Below are positions 1-6,304 of a stretch of 18,891 bases of DNA, piece after piece. How positions within the stretch are numbered: the first letter of the stretch is position 1; every line of letters begins with the position of its first letter. The notes below the pieces were generated by a model. The model was not told the DNA's origin. It worked only from the letters and a program-made list of their open reading frames with translations, and did no database searches. The stretch is from contig SFNY01000046.1 of assembly GCA_004554085.1 (NCBI GenBank), positions 1 through 18,891 of the forward strand, written 5' to 3'. The position numbers were made by a program, and so were the translations under genes. This DNA comes from Clostridiales bacterium. Its GTDB lineage: Bacteria; Bacillota; Clostridia; Christensenellales; Aristaeellaceae.

Positions 1-900
1 TGGCCTCATAAATTCTTCTTCATTGCCAACCACATACCAGCTATCAAGCGGAGCAATCAATATCTTTCTCTGCTTCAATGCTTCTTCTAGTTGGGGCAAC
101 ATAGGGAATGTTCTGTTGGAGCTTTTGTTTTTAGGGCTTTTCGTATAGTCTCCACCAACGCCCTTACCAACACCAACAGCAGACCTAACTGTAATGGTGT
201 GCTTGTAAAAGTCTATATCATTCCACCGCAATCCGCAAATCTCACCACGCCTTAACCCTGCATAAAAAGCCAATAGTATGCCAACATACATCGGGTCTTG
301 CGGTTCAAAGTCCAAATAGACAGCAGAAAGCACATTATCCATTTGGTCATTGTTTAGGTGCGTTACTTTTGCTTCTCCCTTTTTAGGCATCTTCACGCCC
401 TTAAATGGGTCTCTCAATAGCTCGCCATTGTTGTAAAAGTAGTTATAGACTTTCTTCAATCTGGCATAGGTAGTGTGTATTGTGTTCTGTGAATATCCAG
501 CCTGATACAGCTTTGTAAGCCATCCACTCAATACAGTCTTATCAACAGTAGCAAATACATAATCACCCAAATAGGGCTTGATATACTTGTTGTATGAATA
601 GATGCTATTGCTATATGTGCTTCTCTCAATCTCACCCGTTGCTAGCTGATGCTGTAGATATTCATTATAGATTTCGTCAATCGTCTTTGCCTTGCTTGCG
701 GTGGGCATCAAATCAGCCTCGGCATTAAGTGTATCAAGCCATTCCTTTGCTATGCGGTTGGCATCCTTCTTACCTTTCGCCTCGGGCAACATCTTACTAA
801 TTTCTTTCCACTTGCCATAAACATCTTTATACTTTGCTCTCGCTTGCCAAGGCTTACCCTTTCGGTCAAGTTGGCGAACACTTACAGCAGTATATTTCAT
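1..900 (-). CDS. Tyrosine recombinase (integrase), 5' part only
   Basis: This is a site-specific recombinase of the phage/ICE tyrosine family. I translated the minus strand from the ATG at 900; the frame stays open for 300 codons to the window edge, so the C-terminus is missing. Residues ~1-45 resemble the AP2-like arm-binding domain of Gram-positive integrases (VRQLDRKGKPWQARAKYKD). Residues ~50-150 fit the SAM-like core-binding domain (TIDEIYNEYL, with ARLKKVYNYF near 150). The catalytic domain begins near residue 180 and holds box I, FYAGLRRGEICGLRW, with the likely catalytic Arg at 217. The later H-x-x-R and Tyr would lie beyond the edge. An AAGGAGG site sits about 8 bases upstream (908-915). 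The gene is much richer in AT than everything to its right, and it points away from the 3' end of guaA, as expected for an element integrated there. Family certain; element type unknown. Confidence 0.95.
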   Translation of the reverse strand, partial: MKYTAVSVRQLDRKGKPWQARAKYKDVYGKWKEISKMLPEAKGKKDANRIAKEWLDTLNAEADLMPTASKAKTIDEIYNEYLQHQLATGEIERSTYSNSIYSYNKYIKPYLGDYVFATVDKTVLSGWLTKLYQAGYSQNTIHTTYARLKKVYNYFYNNGELLRDPFKGVKMPKKGEAKVTHLNNDQMDNVLSAVYLDFEPQDPMYVGILLAFYAGLRRGEICGLRWNDIDFYKHTITVRSAVGVGKGVGGDYTKSPKNKSSNRTFPMLPQLEEALKQRKILIAPLDSWYVVGNEEEFMRP

Positions 901-924
901 ACTGAATCCCTCCTTGGCTGATTT

Positions 925-987
925 GTTCCACAAATTGCACCATAAGAATACCGCAAATGTTCCGCAAAGTCAAGATTGTTCCGCAAA
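925..987. repeat. Direct repeats resembling integrase arm-type sites
   Basis: Four copies of a short direct repeat lie just upstream of the integrase start: GTTCCACAAA at 925-934, the core CCGCAAA at 951-957, GTTCCGCAAA at 959-968 and GTTCCGCAAA at 978-987. On the integrase-coding strand they read TTTGCGGAAC. The integrase has an N-terminal domain of the type that binds arm sites, and repeats between int and the chromosomal junction are a usual place for such sites. The repeats are seen directly; the arm-site function is inferred. Confidence 0.5.
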
Positions 988-1033
988 AAGAGAACCCCGA
1001 AAACCTTTGATTTGCAAGGCTTTTCGGGGTTCT
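985..1033 (-). terminator. Rho-independent terminator downstream of guaA
   Basis: A 13-bp perfect stem pairs 991-1003 with 1021-1033. After a one-base bulge, four more pairs (1004-1007 with 1016-1019) close an 8-base loop. On the minus strand the stem is followed by five T (complement of 985-989). It lies 25 bases past the guaA stop, so it should end guaA transcription before the integrase. The T-run overlaps the last GTTCCGCAAA repeat. It could be native to guaA or carried by the element. Confidence 0.8.
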
Positions 1034-1090
1034 TGACCTCTAAAAATGGCCGGGGATTTATTCCCACTCAATCGTTCCGGTGGGCTTGGG
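1034..1090. other. Probable chromosome/element junction at the guaA 3' end
   Basis: Base composition changes abruptly around here, from AT-rich (integrase side) to GC-rich (guaA side). The guaA 3' end is a known insertion target for genomic islands, with the att core in the last codons of the gene. The second att copy would lie outside the window, so the exact core cannot be placed. Inference from position and composition only. Confidence 0.35.
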
Positions 1091-2362
1091 GGTGACGTCG
1101 ATGAGGACGCGGTTGACGCCCTTGACCTCATGGGTGATGCGGTGGGTGAGGGTATGGATGAGGCTCCAGTCCAGCTCCTCGACGGTGGCGGTCATGGCGT
1201 CCACGGTGTTCACCGCACGGATGACGCAGGGCCACTCATCGGCGCGCTTGTTGTCGCGCACGCCCACGCTCTTGACGTCGGGCACGATGGTGAAGTACTG
1301 CCAGACCTTGCCCTCCAGGCCATTCTTGGCAAACTCCTCGCGCAGGATCGCGTCGGACTCGCGGACAGCCTCGAGGCGGTCACGGGTGATCGCGCCCACG
1401 CAGCGCACGCCCAGGCCCGGGCCCGGGAAGGGCTGGCGATAGACCATGTTGTCCGGCAGGCCCAGCGCGGCGCCCACGGCGCGCACCTCGTCCTTGAACA
1501 GCATCTTCAGGGGCTCGACCAGCTCGAACTGCAGATCCTCCGGCAGACCGCCCACGTTGTGGTGGCTCTTGACGGCCTTGACGGTCTTGGTGCCGGACTC
1601 GATGATGTCGGGATAGATGGTGCCCTGACCCAGGAAGGAGATGCCCTCCAGCTTGCGGGCCTCCTCCTCGAACACGCGGATGAACTCCGCACCGATGATC
1701 TTGCGCTTCTTCTCGGGATCGGCAACGCCGGCCAGCTTGTCCAGGAAGCGGTCCACCGCGTCCACGTAGATCAGGTTCGCGCCCAGCTCGTCGCGGAACA
1801 CGCGCACTACCTGCTCGGGCTCGCCCTTGCGCAGCAGGCCGTGGTTGACGTGCACGCAGGTCAGGCGATCGCCGATGGCCTTGATCAGCAGCGCCGCGAC
1901 CACGGAGGAATCCACGCCGCCGGACAGCGCCAGCAGCACCTTGCCGTCGCCCACCTGGCGGCGGATGCGCTCGATCTGGTCGTCGATGAAGTTCTGGGTG
2001 TTCCAGGTCTTGCCGCAGCCGCACTTGTCAAAGATAAAGGCGGAGAGCACAGCGGCGCGCGCAGCGTCGTCCTCGGGCCATGCGGCGAGCTTCTCGCCGG
2101 GCTTTGCGTCGTGATCCACCGCCAGCATGGGCACGTTCAGCGCGTAGACCGCCTCGGACGCGTCGATGGCAACGCCGTCCACGATGCGGTTCTTGCCGCC
2201 GTTGAGGATGACGCCGCGGATGTTCGGAATCGCATTCAGCTCCGCTGCCGTCAGGTCGTGGGGATGGATTTCACTGTACACGCCCAGCGCGCGGATCTCA
2301 CGCGCAATTTTCGGGTTTTCTTCGCTGCCGAGGTCGAGAACGAGAATGACGTCCTGCTGCAT
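1058..2362 (-). CDS. guaA: GMP synthase with degenerate glutaminase domain
   Basis: GuaA makes GMP from XMP using ATP and an amino nitrogen, the last step of de novo guanine nucleotide synthesis. The protein has 434 residues; typical GuaA has about 510-525. Residues ~120-315 form the ATP-pyrophosphatase domain, with P-loop SGGVDSS at 147-153, SDPEKKRK-like ADPEKKRK at 214-221, IIESGT at 253-258 and HHNVGGLPEDLQF at 267-279. The C-terminal dimerisation domain is complete, with PFPGPGLG at 311-318 and the end KPTGTIEWE. Residues 1-115 match the start of the class I amidotransferase domain (ILVLDLGSEEN, LGVYSEIHPH, VILNGG). However, the G-x-C-x-G nucleophile elbow is replaced by VPMLAVDHDAKPG (77-89), and the segment with the catalytic His/Glu (FHPE) is missing. 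It probably uses free ammonia or a partner amidotransferase. The frame is intact and a GGAGGAG site lies 8 bases before the ATG, so this is not obvious decay. Confidence 0.95.
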   Translation of the reverse strand: MQQDVILVLDLGSEENPKIAREIRALGVYSEIHPHDLTAAELNAIPNIRGVILNGGKNRIVDGVAIDASEAVYALNVPMLAVDHDAKPGEKLAAWPEDDAARAAVLSAFIFDKCGCGKTWNTQNFIDDQIERIRRQVGDGKVLLALSGGVDSSVVAALLIKAIGDRLTCVHVNHGLLRKGEPEQVVRVFRDELGANLIYVDAVDRFLDKLAGVADPEKKRKIIGAEFIRVFEEEARKLEGISFLGQGTIYPDIIESGTKTVKAVKSHHNVGGLPEDLQFELVEPLKMLFKDEVRAVGAALGLPDNMVYRQPFPGPGLGVRCVGAITRDRLEAVRESDAILREEFAKNGLEGKVWQYFTIVPDVKSVGVRDNKRADEWPCVIRAVNTVDAMTATVEELDWSLIHTLTHRITHEVKGVNRVLIDVTPKPTGTIEWE

Positions 2363-2408
2363 GTGCTATCTCCTCCTGCTGATGTAAAGTTGAAATGGGT
2401 ACAGAGAA

Positions 2409-2437
2409 AGTATAGCGCCGGGATGCCCGAAATGCAA
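2409..2437 (-). promoter_or_regulatory. Promoter of guaA
   Basis: On the minus strand, TTGCAT (2432-2437) is followed after 17 bases by TATACT (2409-2414), about 47 bases before the guaA start. The -35 matches the SigA consensus at 4 of 6 positions and the -10 at 5 of 6. The -35 overlaps an inverted repeat. Confidence 0.6.
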
Positions 2438-2450
2438 GGGAATTTGCATT
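2431..2450. promoter_or_regulatory. Inverted repeat over the guaA -35 (operator candidate)
   Basis: AATGCAA at 2431-2437 and its exact reverse complement TTGCATT at 2444-2450 are separated by six bases, giving a 20-bp dyad. It covers the -35 of the guaA promoter and lies about 20 bases upstream of the divergent promoter at 2471-2500. The position fits a repressor site. The regulator is unknown and the motif is not one I recognise. Confidence 0.4.
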
Positions 2451-2470
2451 AAAACATGCATTTTTGATAC

Positions 2471-2500
2471 TGTACAGGGGCGGCAGAATGGTGATATAAT
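2471..2500 (+). promoter_or_regulatory. Promoter of the AllA-like gene
   Basis: TATAAT at 2495-2500 is a perfect -10, preceded by the extended element TGA (2492-2494). An 18-base spacer separates it from TGTACA (2471-2476), a weak -35. The gene start follows 36 bases downstream. Confidence 0.65.
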
Positions 2501-2536
2501 AGTAGCAACCAATATTTATAAATGGAGGAATGCAAT

Positions 2537-3031
2537 ATGCGCACCATCAAGGCCGTACCAATCACCGCAGAGAACTTCCGTCCCTACGGCAGCTTCGCCA
2601 GCATGCTCGAGCCCAGCGGCCACTGCTTCCCCGGCGACGCCACCTTCTACCCGGATCAGGTGGAGCTGAACGTGCAGGGCGGCAAGCCCATCACCTTCTC
2701 CCCGCTGACCGTGAAGAAGCCGGAGAAGATGGTCGTCACCAAGGCGGAGTACCACAACTACACCGGCGAGGGCGTGCTCGTGCTCGACGACGACGCGGTT
2801 ATCCACGTCGCCCCGCCGTCCAACAAGGTCATCGTGCCGGAGCTGACCGAGGCCTTCCTCGTGCCCAAGGGCACGCTGGTGAAGCTCAACACCGGCGTGT
2901 GGCATCTCGCGGCGCTGCCGGCGCACAACGAGCTGCTGCACGTGATGATCATCCTGCCCGAGCGCGTGTACGCCAATGACTGCTACGTCTGCGAGTACCC
3001 CGAGGATCAGTACATCGAAATCACGCTGTGA
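2537..3031 (+). CDS. Ureidoglycolate lyase (AllA)-like protein
   Basis: This 164-residue protein resembles the AllA family, cupin-fold enzymes that split ureidoglycolate into glyoxylate and urea in allantoin breakdown. Family-like signs are the N-terminal pattern ITAENFRPYGSFASML (9-24), the strand FLVPKGTLVKLNTGVWH (107-123) with the VWH motif, and the overall length of ~160. I chose the ATG at 2537 because GGAGG (2524-2528) lies 8 bases before it; the earlier in-frame ATG at 2522 precedes that site and would need a different one. The gene stands alone, with its own promoter and terminator and no other allantoin-pathway gene nearby. The substrate may therefore differ from ureidoglycolate. 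Fold family moderately likely, exact reaction uncertain. Confidence 0.6.
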   Translation: MRTIKAVPITAENFRPYGSFASMLEPSGHCFPGDATFYPDQVELNVQGGKPITFSPLTVKKPEKMVVTKAEYHNYTGEGVLVLDDDAVIHVAPPSNKVIVPELTEAFLVPKGTLVKLNTGVWHLAALPAHNELLHVMIILPERVYANDCYVCEYPEDQYIEITL

Positions 3032-3042
3032 GGCACTTCCAC

Positions 3043-3083
3043 GGAGGTGCGCGAACCATCCGGTTTGCGCGCCTCCTTTTTTT
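3043..3083 (+). terminator. Rho-independent terminator after the AllA-like gene
   Basis: A 15-bp stem pairs 3043-3057 with 3062-3076 (two G-U pairs) around a 4-base loop and is followed by seven T at 3077-3083. It starts 11 bases after the stop codon. Confidence 0.92.
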
Positions 3084-3171
3084 AATCGCAAAATGTACAT
3101 TTCCATGAAAATCTAAGCAAACTCTAATAATTTGTGAACCGTAGCTTATCCATGAGCGTCTAATATGATAT

Positions 3172-3264
3172 GGGAATATTTGGATGATTCGGCAAGCCGC
3201 AGGCTTGGCCGGGTCGGCGGGCCCCGTAGGGCAGCACGCCGACAATCATGGGAAGATCTGGATG
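3172..3264 (+). promoter_or_regulatory. GC-rich structured leader before the seven-gene block
   Basis: The 231 bases between the terminator and the TTG start at 3315 hold two adjacent hairpins: 3191-3210 (8 bp, one bulge) and 3213-3243 (seven outer and four inner pairs around a CGTA loop). They are flanked by an imperfect direct repeat, GGGAATATTTGGATG and GGGAAGATCTGGATG (about 3172-3186 and 3250-3264). No T-run follows, so this is not a terminator. No riboswitch class I know matches. A -10-like TATGAT sits at 3164-3169 but has no convincing -35. Structure seen; function unknown. Confidence 0.35.
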
Positions 3265-3314
3265 TGCGATGCATCCATTTCAGAAATCAGATTGACCGCA
3301 AGGGAGTGAGCAGT

Positions 3315-5156
3315 TTGAACAGATGGATCTCCATGCTGCTGGTGGCGGGCCTGCTGAGCGCGGGCGGCGTGGCCGAGACCGTACCGGTGGAACCGCAGCA
3401 GATACAGGAGCCAGTCGCGGAGGAGAGCGCCGCGCCGGAGGAAACCCCGGAGGAAACCCCCGCGCCGGAAGAAAGCGCCGCGTCGGAGGAAACACCTGCA
3501 CCGGAGGAGACCCCCACACCGGAAGAGAGCGCATCCCCGGAGGAAAGCCCCTCTGCGGAGGAGACCCCCGCAGCGGAGGTCACGCACCTGCCCGAAATCG
3601 AGGGCTACCTGCTGGACGCACAGGGCGTTCAGCTCCAGGGCGGCACGCTGAAGGAGCTTTTGCAGGCGGAGGGCGCGCTGCGCGTGTGCGTGTGCACCCC
3701 GAAGATCATTTATCTGGAAAGCTTCCCGCTGCACCGCCTGAACGAGATCGAATTCCTGCCGGACGAAGCGCTGAACGGCAGGTACCGCGTGGTGCTCTCG
3801 GCCAGCGACGATCCGGCGGACGAATACACGCCGGAGATCATCGCGGAATTTGCCGAGGACGCGGTGGGCGAGCTCTTCATCTGGCTCATGGAGCAGCCGG
3901 ATCAGCCCACGCCGACCCCCGCGCCGGAGCAGGAACTTCAGGTGTCCCCGGAGGACTACTATGCCGGGCGCTGGAGCTGCGTGCCGCCCACCTTCCACCT
4001 CAGCGGCGTCGATGAAGGCGACGCGGACAGCGACTACGCGGTGATCATCCTGGACGAGCGCATCGCGCTGCTCTCGGGCAGCGATTACATCCCCCCGGAC
4101 GAGGGGACGTACAGCGTGCGCTTCGCCATCATGGACGGCATGGGCGACCTGACCAGCCGCTCGGAGCGCTACGACCTGATGCTGGACTTCACCCCGCCGG
4201 AGCTGATTGTGGAGGTCAGCCAGGAGCTTGACCGCACGATGACGCTGCACCTCTCCGACGCGCTCAGCGGCGCGGCTTCGCTGTCGCTGGACGGCGGCGC
4301 GAGCTGGATCGCGCTGGACGGCATGGAGAGCTACCCCTACACCGCGACCGAGAAGCAGGTCTTTGTCCCGGGCAGCATTCAGCTGATGGATGGCGCGGGG
4401 AACCTCGCCGAAAATGCCGAAGAGATCGTGCTGGACAAGCTGCCCCGGATGTCCGGCGGCGGCGGTGGCGAGAGCGCGCCCAAGAAGCAGCACGCCAGCG
4501 GCGACGGCGACACGGCGCTCTACAACGCCTATCCGCTGGAGCTTCCCGAGGAAAGCATGCAGACGCTGACCCTCGGCGGCGAGAAGGTGGAGCTGTCCAT
4601 GGAGCTGGTGGGCGAGACCACGCCCGTCACCCCCGGCAGCTTCCGCGCGGAGATGCTCCGCTGGACGCGCAATGACGGCACGGAGGAAGGCGAGCCGGAC
4701 ACGCTGCTCCTGACGGCGGAGCCCCTCAATGAGGACGAAGCCGACTGTGCCCGGGTGTGGAGGATCAACGGCGCGGTGCTGCGCAAGCTGTACAACAGCG
4801 ACGTGCGCTACCTGCTGCTGGACGTGGACGGCGCGATGCTCTCGCTGCCGACCCAGGGCTTTGTGGCGGGCACGCGCTACGCCGAACTGAAGATGCAGGG
4901 CGCGTCCACCGCCGAGTTCACCTACGAGATTCGCATGCGCAGCGCCGAGGATGCGCAGGCTCTGCCCTTCAACCGCGCGCCGGGCTGCGCGGCGGAGATC
5001 TGGGTGGAGGTTGCCGGTGAGCGCTTTGAGCTGATCGACCGCCTGTCCACGCCGGAGATGTACCCCTGCGACGTGTACTGCGCGCCCGACGACCTGCCCG
5101 ACTACCCCTACGGCGCCTACCCCGCCTTTGCGGACGACACGGAAACGGAGGTTTGA
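3315..5156 (+). CDS. Secreted Pro/Glu-rich protein with Ig-like region
   Basis: Not a recognised family. The 613-residue product begins with a signal peptide (NRWISMLLVAGLLSAGGVA, cleavage about residue 20). Residues 36-88 are a low-complexity PEETPAPEES-type stretch typical of wall-spanning or extended linkers. Residues 98-195 are a compact acidic region; 196-210 a second Pro-rich linker. Residues ~291-372 look like a bacterial Ig-type domain (TPPELIVEV, SDALSGAASLSLDGG, DGAGNLAEN). A Gly5 linker at 381-385 precedes a C-terminal domain (~400-613). There is no LPXTG, lipobox or C-terminal membrane segment, so attachment is unexplained. I start at TTG 3315 because AAGGGAG lies 8 bases upstream; the frame is also open back to an ATG at 3165, but that extension would bury the signal peptide and has no good ribosome site. 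It heads a block of transport genes, with the next start only 3 bases past its stop. Possibly an extracellular scaffold or sensor for that system. Confidence 0.75.
   Translation: MNRWISMLLVAGLLSAGGVAETVPVEPQQIQEPVAEESAAPEETPEETPAPEESAASEETPAPEETPTPEESASPEESPSAEETPAAEVTHLPEIEGYLLDAQGVQLQGGTLKELLQAEGALRVCVCTPKIIYLESFPLHRLNEIEFLPDEALNGRYRVVLSASDDPADEYTPEIIAEFAEDAVGELFIWLMEQPDQPTPTPAPEQELQVSPEDYYAGRWSCVPPTFHLSGVDEGDADSDYAVIILDERIALLSGSDYIPPDEGTYSVRFAIMDGMGDLTSRSERYDLMLDFTPPELIVEVSQELDRTMTLHLSDALSGAASLSLDGGASWIALDGMESYPYTATEKQVFVPGSIQLMDGAGNLAENAEEIVLDKLPRMSGGGGGESAPKKQHASGDGDTALYNAYPLELPEESMQTLTLGGEKVELSMELVGETTPVTPGSFRAEMLRWTRNDGTEEGEPDTLLLTAEPLNEDEADCARVWRINGAVLRKLYNSDVRYLLLDVDGAMLSLPTQGFVAGTRYAELKMQGASTAEFTYEIRMRSAEDAQALPFNRAPGCAAEIWVEVAGERFELIDRLSTPEMYPCDVYCAPDDLPDYPYGAYPAFADDTETEV
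3420..3578 (+). repeat. Degenerate PEE(T/S)P-coding repeat
   Basis: About 53 codons encode variations of P-E-E-T/S-P/A, with GAGGAAA/GAGGAGA recurring roughly every 15-30 bases. The unit is imperfect in both DNA and protein. It codes for an extended acidic linker behind the signal peptide and is likely to vary in length between strains. Confidence 0.75.
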
Positions 5157-5159
5157 TGT

Positions 5160-6275
5160 ATGATAACGGTAAAACGGATGATTTCTGCCGCGGCAATCCT
5201 CGCGATGTTCACCGGCGCGGCGGCCTCGGCAGAGCTTGCGCTGGACGGCAGCGTGGTTTCCAGCGGCGCGGATTCGGTGCGCGCGCCCTTCGGCGGCATC
5301 GTGGAGGACGTGAAGCTGCGCGCGGGCGACCTGGTGAGCGTGGGCGACCCGGTGGCCTCCATCGTGACCTCCAAGGTCTACGCGCCCCAGGACGGCATTG
5401 TCGGCAGCGTGTGCGCCCAGGAGGGCGACAGCGCCGAGGGCATCATGAAGCGCTACGGCGCGGTGCTCTACATCGAGCCCACGAACCGCTACATCGTGCA
5501 GGCCAGCACCGAGAAGGCCTACAATTCCAGCGACACCCGCTACGTGCACATCGGCGAGAAGCTGTACCTGAGCTGCACCCAGGACGGCAGCCACCGGGGC
5601 ACCGCCCGTGTCACGAAGATCGAGCCCGCCGACGAGGCCGGCATCACCAAGTACACCCTCGAAGTCACCGGCGGCGACTTCTACATCGGCGAGACCGTGG
5701 GCGCGTTCCGCAGCTCCGACTATGCCTCCACCTCCCGCCTGGGCCGGGGCACCGTCGCCCAGGCCGAGGCCATCGCCGTGGAGGGCGCGGGCAGCATTCT
5801 CAAGCTCCACGTGGCTCCCGGCGACAGCGTGGAGCGCGGCCAGCTGCTGTTCGAAACGGTGGAGGGCACGCTGGACGGCCTCTATGCAGGTGAGAGCACC
5901 ATCCCCTCCGACCTCAGCGGCATCGTGGCCAGCGTGGACGTACAGAACGGCGCGTCCGTCACCAAGGACGCGAACCTCATCACCGTCTACCCCTTCGACC
6001 AATTGCAGGTGGAGGCCCAGGTGAACGTGCTGGATCTGGGCGCGATCCACGAGGGCGACGCGGTGGAGATCGAGTTCGACCTCGACCCGGACAGCCTGCG
6101 GCGCTACGAGGGCGTGGTGGAGAGCATCTCCTACCTCAGCAGCGGCGAGGGCAGCCAGAAGTACTACAGCGCCTACATCTCCTTCGCGGCGGACGAGCAC
6201 GTGCGCCTGGGCATGCCCGCCATCGTCTATCTCAAGGACGGCGCGGAGGATGAGGCCGAAACGGTGACCGAATAA
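5160..6275 (+). CDS. Secreted adaptor-like protein with two lipoyl-type modules
   Basis: The 371-residue protein resembles HlyD/MacA periplasmic adaptor proteins, which link inner-membrane transporters to outer parts. A cleavable signal peptide ends at ASA24. Residues ~38-100 form paired lipoyl half-motifs (VRAPFGGIVEDVKLRAGDLV, then VYAPQDGIVGSVCAQEGDS). A beta-barrel-like stretch follows (~108-190). The pattern then repeats: lipoyl-like ILKLHVAPGDSVERGQLLF and SDLSGIVASVDVQNGASV (~210-280), then a second barrel (~280-360). The coiled-coil hairpin usual in this family is absent, and there is no membrane anchor. GGAGG lies 8 bases before the ATG, inside the end of the previous gene, so the two are probably translationally coupled. 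The adaptor-like fold is fairly clear; its partner is unknown. Confidence 0.75.
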   Translation: MITVKRMISAAAILAMFTGAAASAELALDGSVVSSGADSVRAPFGGIVEDVKLRAGDLVSVGDPVASIVTSKVYAPQDGIVGSVCAQEGDSAEGIMKRYGAVLYIEPTNRYIVQASTEKAYNSSDTRYVHIGEKLYLSCTQDGSHRGTARVTKIEPADEAGITKYTLEVTGGDFYIGETVGAFRSSDYASTSRLGRGTVAQAEAIAVEGAGSILKLHVAPGDSVERGQLLFETVEGTLDGLYAGESTIPSDLSGIVASVDVQNGASVTKDANLITVYPFDQLQVEAQVNVLDLGAIHEGDAVEIEFDLDPDSLRRYEGVVESISYLSSGEGSQKYYSAYISFAADEHVRLGMPAIVYLKDGAEDEAETVTE

Positions 6276-6304
6276 ATTCTACATATCATAAGGAGAACAG
6301 ATTC

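Noticed and set aside
3146..3154. TTATCCATG, similar to a DnaA box
   Set aside because: A single copy with two mismatches and no cluster; not enough for an origin.
3191..3243. c-di-GMP (GEMM) or other known riboswitch
   Set aside because: The hairpins lack the conserved GEMM bases and I could not match them to any other class; kept only as an unassigned structured leader.
3165..3314. N-terminal extension of the PE-rich protein to ATG 3165
   Set aside because: It would place 50 Arg-rich residues before a clear signal peptide. The TTG at 3315 has a good ribosome site, and the extension coincides with RNA hairpins.
3246..6200. Long minus-strand open frame (984 codons) opposite the PE-rich and adaptor genes
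   Set aside because: It is a mirror of GC-rich codons on the plus strand. The translation is His/Val/Ala/Arg-rich with no recognisable domain, and the plus-strand genes have signal peptides and ribosome sites.
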